From contig JAFFSR010000242.1 in assembly GCA_017163975.1 (NCBI GenBank), forward strand, positions 1,141,001 to 1,205,000: DNA of 64,000 bases, read 5' to 3'. Under the pieces are notes generated by a model that saw only the letters and a program-made list of their open reading frames with translations, did not search any database and was not told the origin of the DNA. Numbering within the stretch: position 1 is the first letter of the stretch; each line of letters starts with the position of its first letter. Below are positions 57,532 to 64,000 of the stretch, one piece after another. Position numbers and translations under genes: made by a program. The DNA comes from Anastatus disparis. Taxonomy: Eukaryota > Arthropoda > Insecta > Hymenoptera > Eupelmidae.

Positions 57532-59659
57532 CCTTTAGGTCGGAAAGTATAGACGAAAGCCCTCTACTCCGTTATCCTCTTTTCTCTTCTCTTCTTCTTT
57601 GCTGTTTGCTTCTTCTTCTTCTTTTATTCGTCCTCTACCACCTCCTCTTTCACCTCTTTCCTTTATTTCTTTTTTTTATCTTTTTCCTTTCTTTACCGGC
57701 ACTGCACGAAGAGTTTTGTTGTTAGCTTCGTGTGGAGATGAGCTGGGTATGGACGATGATTTGAAGAAAAATAAAAAAATTCTCTATTTTATTTATACAC
57801 GCGCGTAATTTTCTTTATAAGAAATTTTCTTTATGTCAAGAATTCTTGGAGGCGGAATTCGAAACCTTTTGCGCTCAGCGTGAACTGAGGCGGTTCAAGC
57901 ATGAAAATTAATTTTTAAATTACTTAACGAAATATATAGATTTTCTTTATTTAACGTAAATAAAATTAAAAATAATAAATGTTCTGTAATTTATTGATTA
58001 TTTTTTGAAAAATATTACGCTTTATTAGCAAGCATTAAGCAGTAATTTTATTTATATAAAATGAAAAAAAAAATTGTTAACTACTTGAAATTTCAACAAA
58101 CTTCAATTTTATTTTTGCTTTTTTTATTGCTAGTAATGCTCATGAAGAGGATGAGCTTCGTGCAGGAGAGTCGGGACTTCGGCGATGGATCCTAGATAAC
58201 TTGAAAAAATCTATATTTATTTATTGCATGCAATATTCTTGCAAGATTTTACTCGTAAAAAATTTACAGCATGCTTTAAAGGTTCAAATCAAGATACTTT
58301 AAGTAGAAATGTTTCATACACGATGCCATGTCAAAAAGTTAATTTATTTTTTTCTTTTATTTCTTTTTTAATCAATTGGAAATCTAGATTAAATCAAAGT
58401 TGTTTATAATAAGCGCAAGTAATGAATTGCAAAATTGACTTTTCGAGCTTGTTATTATAACTGGCGTAAAATTAATTTACAGTTTATAAATTGTACACAT
58501 TCAATAAAAAAAAGTTAATACTAATGAATTAAATATAAAGATATATTTAAATTATTAAATTTTCATTTAATAATGTATAATAAAAAGTTATCTGATAATA
58601 TTTTATTTAATATCACCGAATGGAAAGCATTACACAAGACAATAATTATTCAACATAAATTAAATAAGAAATATCTTTTTAACATCAACTGTTTCTCACG
58701 CTAAAAATGATTGGCGAATCGTATAAAGTTTTATACAATAATGCTTATAAACAGTTCGATCTAATTAAAGAAATACATAACACGTTTACTTAAGAAATTT
58801 TTAGTTCATTAAATTTTTTTTTAACATTTAAAATAAAAATGATGAAAATAATCTTTTAAAAAATATTTCTCGAAATATCGTTTTCATTTAGAATACAAAA
58901 ATAAAATATAAGATTTTTTTACGCAACGTTTTTTGATCAGCACACAATTTACGAGTATCTTTAAATAACATCTTTCACTTCTGTGTATTTTTTGCGATTA
59001 AAAACATTGGGATACCCATGTTTTCTTTTTCAAGATACTTGTTGTTATCAAGTTATTTTATTATGACAAAGTTTTGACAAATAATTTGTTGACTTATAAA
59101 CTAACTTGAGTTCTTTCATAAGTTGGCACTTTGACTGACTAACATATAGTGTTTAATGTAGACGTTCCATCTTATTCATTTAATTTTATATTATCAATTT
59201 AATGTACCTGTTTTATTTATTTAAATTGATAAAATTATGAAAATTTTTATTTATATTAATTTTTACAGAACCTTTTAATTATTTACGCAGACTTTCACTC
59301 AAAATATATAAATTTACATTTTTAAGTACAAACTCGAATTTTGCAAAATCTGTCGAGAAGGACAAATTAGTTACCGGAATGTTATCATGATAAAATGACT
59401 TTTTGAAAAATTATAATATTCTACTTTATTTATTTGACTCATTAACCAGCCTTCTTGAACATTCATAAAATCATTGTAAGTTATAGTTTTGTACATTCAG
59501 GCTGACTTGTTGCATTTTAAATATTAAGAATCCCAACTTATTTTTGCCTTTACTTAAATAATTAATTCAAATCTTTAATATTATATTTTAATATCCATAT
59601 AAAAATATCTAATGTAATGTAATAATAACGATGATTAGAAATTCTTCGATTGATTACAA

Positions 59660-60180
59660 TTTACGGTTGAAAGTCTTTTGACCCGTGTCACGTTTCATCC
59701 TCATTTTATTTTTTTACTACACGTGGAAATTTGCCAAAATTTTTTGACTTTGTGTTTGTAAGCGGACTTGAGTGAATTTTCTTGAGCGCGTATGAACGTA
59801 AATCGTGCACGAATTTCTTCGTTCTCTTTTTGGGACGATGTTACAGGCAGCTTCTCTTTCTTTCTCTCTCTCTCTCACGCCTACACTGTTTCTCTCTATC
59901 TCTTTTTCTTTCTCTCTGAAAGATGAAAGCAATTTCGTTGAGCTCGTATATAATCTAAAAAAATTATTGTGGAAGAGTGTTTTGTACCTGGAGATATATA
60001 TATATATATTCGAGAAATAGGCCTCTGATAGCTTTGAGATATAAACGTAATACAAGGGCTGAAAGCTCTTATTTTTTTTCTTTTTTTCAAGTCGTTGCTG
60101 TTACTGTTGGTCTTCTTTCTTTGTCTTTGTTACCCTTCTGTTCTTAAGCATCTTCTTTTATACAAGGACTTGAATTTAAA
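59660..60180. promoter_or_regulatory. CT-tract intronic island
   Basis: Long CT tracts (TTTCTTTCTCTCTCTCTCTC near 59858, then CTCTCTATCTC) are followed by a TATATATATATATT array at 59994-60009. Overlapping frames on both strands derive from these simple repeats. GAGA-factor binding is plausible but unproven. Confidence 0.28.
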
Positions 60181-63100
60181 CAACTGCTGTGAGACGTTAT
60201 CGTTTTATTTTGTTATTGTTTAAATGAGATTCCGAGTTCAATAGAACAAATTTTTTTAGTTTTCGGAATGCTTTTTTTAAGTGTTTCAGTTTTTGAGTAT
60301 AGAAATGAATGTATCTTTTCCGAGATAACGATGTATTTAAAAAGTGTATAAAGGAACATTTTTAATTGTTACACAGTGTACAATATTTTTTAGTTTTTTA
60401 AATAAGATTATTTAAAAATGCTTTTCTGTTTTAATTATACTTATAAAATACCAAAATTTATTTTAATCATATTTAATATCTTTCGAAGTACTACGTTTGC
60501 AATAAAATTTTTTTAATAGCACAATTTTAATAAATCAAAAACTCATAAACGTCATTTTATACAATTGAATTATGCACTATTTCACATTATGTCATTGATT
60601 GATCATCAATGAACTCATAATCGTAATATTACAATGTTAAAGGATTCAATTTATTATTCGATCACTTTATGTGCAATCAAATTAACGAAAAAAAGTATGT
60701 CGATAACAGAATTATAAATTTCAAAAAGAAATTTTTTATTGTGCATTAAAATAGTTGAAATTTTTGTATTTCAAATTAACAAACATTTAATTTCGTTGTG
60801 CCGTTTGAAATTCATGCAACGTCTAAAATGTCCAGTAAAATGCATGATTAACAAAGCCTATTAAAAGCGCATTACAAGCCGCGCACCACAATAATTTGTA
60901 ACCTTGGAATAAATAAATTAAACTTTTATTGCGCAAAGCTCAACAAGTTAAAAGATTTGTGTTTACCTTATAGTTATATATATATACATACCTTTCTGTA
61001 ATGAGAAAGTTTGAAAATAGTTTTTCTTCTTTTCTTGACTTTTTACCAGTGATGCCTTTATCTTTCGAAATATCTATTACCCCAAATTATCAATTATCTC
61101 ACTACCATTAACCTTTATTGTGGCCACTCGTCACATTAGTTTTTTTCCCTTATCCTTCATTTTGAAAAGTCGATGGAAAGGAATTTTCCCTTTAGGTACC
61201 GCCTCTTATACCCTTCAAGAAAAAAAAAGAAAAATACGACGGTTAAAAGATCTAATCTAGTTTAGGTGTGCAGGTGTACTCTTTTCTTTCCAAGCGAAGA
61301 GGGGTTCTCGTGTTAGGAAAACGCCCGAAGGTGAATGATCGTTGTAAGAAAGATACCGATTTTACGTTCCATGCAACTGGACGTTTTTTTTTTCTTTTTT
61401 ATAAATGAAAACTTAACTCTGACTTGGCATTCAATTCCTTTGGCTTTATTAACTTTACGCGCTATACGTCTTATTTTTCTACTGTTCTTTAGATTTTTTC
61501 CTTTAAATTACAGGAATTTTCTTAGTTTTTCTATTAAATTTCCGTGATTTCATTGGGAGAGCTCAGGATAAAAATAATTCCATTTTCTTATTATTTTATA
61601 AAAGCTTTTTGTAATTACGTTTGAGATTTCGATATATAATATCGTTGCATAATGAAAAATTATTGAACGAATAGTTTTCCAATGACAAAACGCGCAGCGA
61701 GAAAAAGTTATTATAAAGAATGTGCGAGTATCTTACGGTTTTTATTAGCACAATGAAGATGTGAAATTTTTTTAATTCTTCTCCGCATATTCATGCTTAG
61801 CAGTGAATCAGTGTATAGTACGAATCATCGTGAAAAAATGCATTCGCTAAAGAACGAAGCGAGTATAATAAAAAAAAAGTAATACTTATAAAAAGTAAAT
61901 CAGGAAAATATTTTAGCGAAATCTGATACAAAATATATTAATTGCATTCAAGTATAATATATCTTTGATATTAATTTTTAAATTTTTAATTTTGCGTTTT
62001 ATGATTATTCATATTATTTTAATTAATCAAACCTTATTTTGTATGTTTCAGGTGAGTTATTATGACGATTAACGTATCAAAAGTAATGTAGCTTTTTATC
62101 TTGCCATAAACAATTTACGGTAATGTACAGCATAAATTTGTTACTTTTAAAAATATTTTATTATAATTTAACTAAAACATTTTGTACACAACATTATGCC
62201 GTTAGAGTTTAAAAAAAGCTTTGAAAGTTGTAAAACCAGGCAAATCTGTTCATTCTTCCATTCTAAAGACCTTTTCCTTATTCCCCTTTGAATCCTGTCA
62301 TCACGAAGTGAATCTACAAAAATTCAATGCCTAATGGACTGACCGCTAGCATCCCAAGAACCTTGTCTTCGTGAGTCGCATAATAAAATGCCAACAAATA
62401 AATGAGATGGAAACTCTCTATCCTTTTCTCTCTTTTTCTTTTATTCTCTTTAACAAAATAAAGTCGCGATTCTCAATCGGGAATGAGCATATATTCGAAT
62501 TCATCGAAGAAGCAACTCCTTTGCGTGACCTGACAAATTTACCAAATTATATTGCTAGTTATTTTTAGCTTCAATGGGATTTGTTTTACGCTTCGTTTAA
62601 TTCTACAGGATTAAACACACTTATACCGCATTTAATTTAATTTGCGGACTTTTAAATATTTCGAATATCATATTAATTAAAATATACTGACTAATTATGA
62701 AATGCGCAATAAACGAGCAATATCATCGTTGTTTCTATTATAACACGCCGTTAATTAAATTCATTTTTATTTCATTAATATACGTTTTTTTATCATCGAA
62801 AGAGTATTGTTGTTCAAACAAGTAATTTTGAAAGTCATTTTTTTTTAAACCAAAAAATTATCCTGTATCCAGAAAAAAAGTATTATATCTTTCAAGTTTA
62901 AATAGAAATAAAAAAAATGGAACAAAGTGAACTCGCTTTGGCGGAATCCTGCACTTCGACAAAGCAATCATTCGAAACCAAAGAAACTATTGTCTCAAAG
63001 ATACTTAAAAAATGAATCACACTTGAAAAAGAAGTCACGCGAGAAAAAAGGGTTTTGATTTCCTGTGTCCTTTTCGTTTGCTTTGAGTCGTGGATTATTT

Positions 63101-63359
63101 ATTAAATTTTTCTTCAATAATAAAACTTCAATATTTCCATAAAGTAAATATTTACGTTTTTATAAATATTTTCTTCAATATATTTAATTAAATGCTTATA
63201 AAAATACTTTTTAAATTATCGCAACAGTTGATTTTAGCTGACGCAAAGCGAATTATAATATTCATGAAAATCAAATTAGACTTAAAGCAATTAGAATTGG
63301 TAAAAAATAGCTTTCTTCGTGCTTAACTATATGCAAACTGCTTTCTAACCACCCTCGAT

Positions 63360-64000
63360 TTGTCATCAACAAACAACCCCGATGAACAAAAAAAATTAAA
63401 CAAAAAAATAAGAAAGAAAAATATCGTTCTCGTCCTCAACAACAATTAATCATCCCGGTTAATTATGGTAATTTTGCGGCGCCGTTGCGCGTCATATCCG
63501 TCCAAAGTATATCGCGTTCTCTTCACAATTTCTAAGTCCAATTCAAAGGGAAGGCGTTAACGTTATATACCCTCGCCACAACGTCGTTCGTAGACTTACA
63601 TATATCCACATATATATATACTTGTGTATGTATCATAAAGCTATTGTCGTTGAAGGTATATAACGTCGTCCGTTGTGCGTGACGAGAAAATATTGCGTTG
63701 CCTTGAGCAGCTGACGTGAAAACTGAACGCACTACACTGTAAGTATATTATATGCGGGTTTGTTTGGTTGATGCACTCTGCAAGCAAAAGACATAGTTTT
63801 GCGTATATGTATAAGGGAGAAGCGATTTGTTTATACGGACATCTGTACTAGACTTTGCAACAGAGAAAAAAAAAGTTTAATTTTCGAACGAATGTCTTGG
63901 TTGCACGAGTTGGCATGGATAAGAAATAATTCCGTATTTGTGCACGCACATTGTGATTCTTTTGTCATTCTATTCTATTTTTTTTTTACATTTGACTCTC
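63360..64000. promoter_or_regulatory. CpG-bearing island at the window edge
   Basis: TTTGCGGCGCCGTTGCGCGT near 63473 (core GGCGCC), CACAACGTCGTTCGTAGAC near 63577 and GTGCGTGACGAGAAAA near 63675 stand out. Arrays of ATATATATAC lie near 63600-63625. The island is truncated by the window end. Confidence 0.25.

Larger units (their letters stand above)
32123..64000 (+). other. Probable very long first intron (runs off the window)
   Basis: Nearly 32 kb shows no convincing exon. AT-rich filler alternates with complex CpG-bearing islands at roughly 33240-33640, 34730-35360, 37160-37300, 38195-38420, 40960-41335, 42060-42760, 46440-46920, 47640-48300, 51125-51610, 52740-53560, 54370-54780, 55260-55680, 56440-56790, 57300-57900, 59660-60180, 61180-61480, 62220-62580 and 63360-64000. 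Shared traits are GAGA/CT tracts, short TATATA arrays, CTCTCTTATA-like words, CGCTCGC words and AACC[G/T]GT words. This resembles the enhancer-rich first introns of neuronal or adhesion genes. Island edges are by eye. Confidence 0.45.

Overview
The window looks like AT-rich insect nuclear DNA, most likely from a hymenopteran. The Hymenoptera call is an inference from the style of the one recognisable protein and from the AT-rich, MITE-loaded introns; I could not test it. All introns are GT-AG, there are no operons, and repeats dominate the non-coding sequence.

Layout. 1-2300: AT-rich repeats, one open exon encoding a Myb/SANT-like (MSANTD3/zeste type) N-terminus at 896, a three-unit direct repeat, and a reverse-oriented Helitron 3' end. 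2831-18698 (+): a complete 13-exon gene for cleavage stimulation factor subunit 3 (CstF-77, suppressor of forked), 711 codons plus stop, followed by an AT-rich 3' UTR. Intron 1 holds a 43-codon ORF for a single-pass membrane micropeptide. Introns 6 and 7 are a nest of palindromic transposon remnants. They include a 153-bp perfectly paired hairpin into which another MITE has inserted, and two copies of one element whose 33-bp internal segment lies in opposite orientation. Two 178-bp non-autonomous Helitrons in opposite orientation bracket the last CstF-77 exon (17861-18038 and 20870-21047).

21048-31080: gene-poor and AT-rich. It holds a young tRNA-derived SINE on the minus strand with a perfect 14-bp target duplication (23453-23807), an imperfect 76-nt hairpin (26076-26151), an 812-bp TIR element flanked by TA (27190-28001), and a decayed relative of the intron-6 palindrome (about 28371-28670).

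31090-64000 (+): a GC-richer promoter and 5' leader, then a short exon starting at 32044 that encodes a signal peptide and ends in phase 1 at 32122. No convincing second exon follows, so the remaining 32 kb reads as the first intron of a long secreted or membrane-protein gene whose identity cannot be read from this exon. That intron alternates AT-rich filler with complex, CpG-containing islands every few kb. These carry GAGA/CT tracts, TATA arrays and Grainyhead-type sites, including a near-identical 16-bp double site at 41145 and 57508, and look like candidate regulatory modules.

Only CstF-77 has a recognisable function. It is the scaffold of the CstF complex that binds the GU-rich element downstream of poly(A) sites in pre-mRNA 3' processing. 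No CRISPR array, rRNA or bacterial feature was seen. Most of the short open frames in the window are chance openings in AT-rich or microsatellite DNA.
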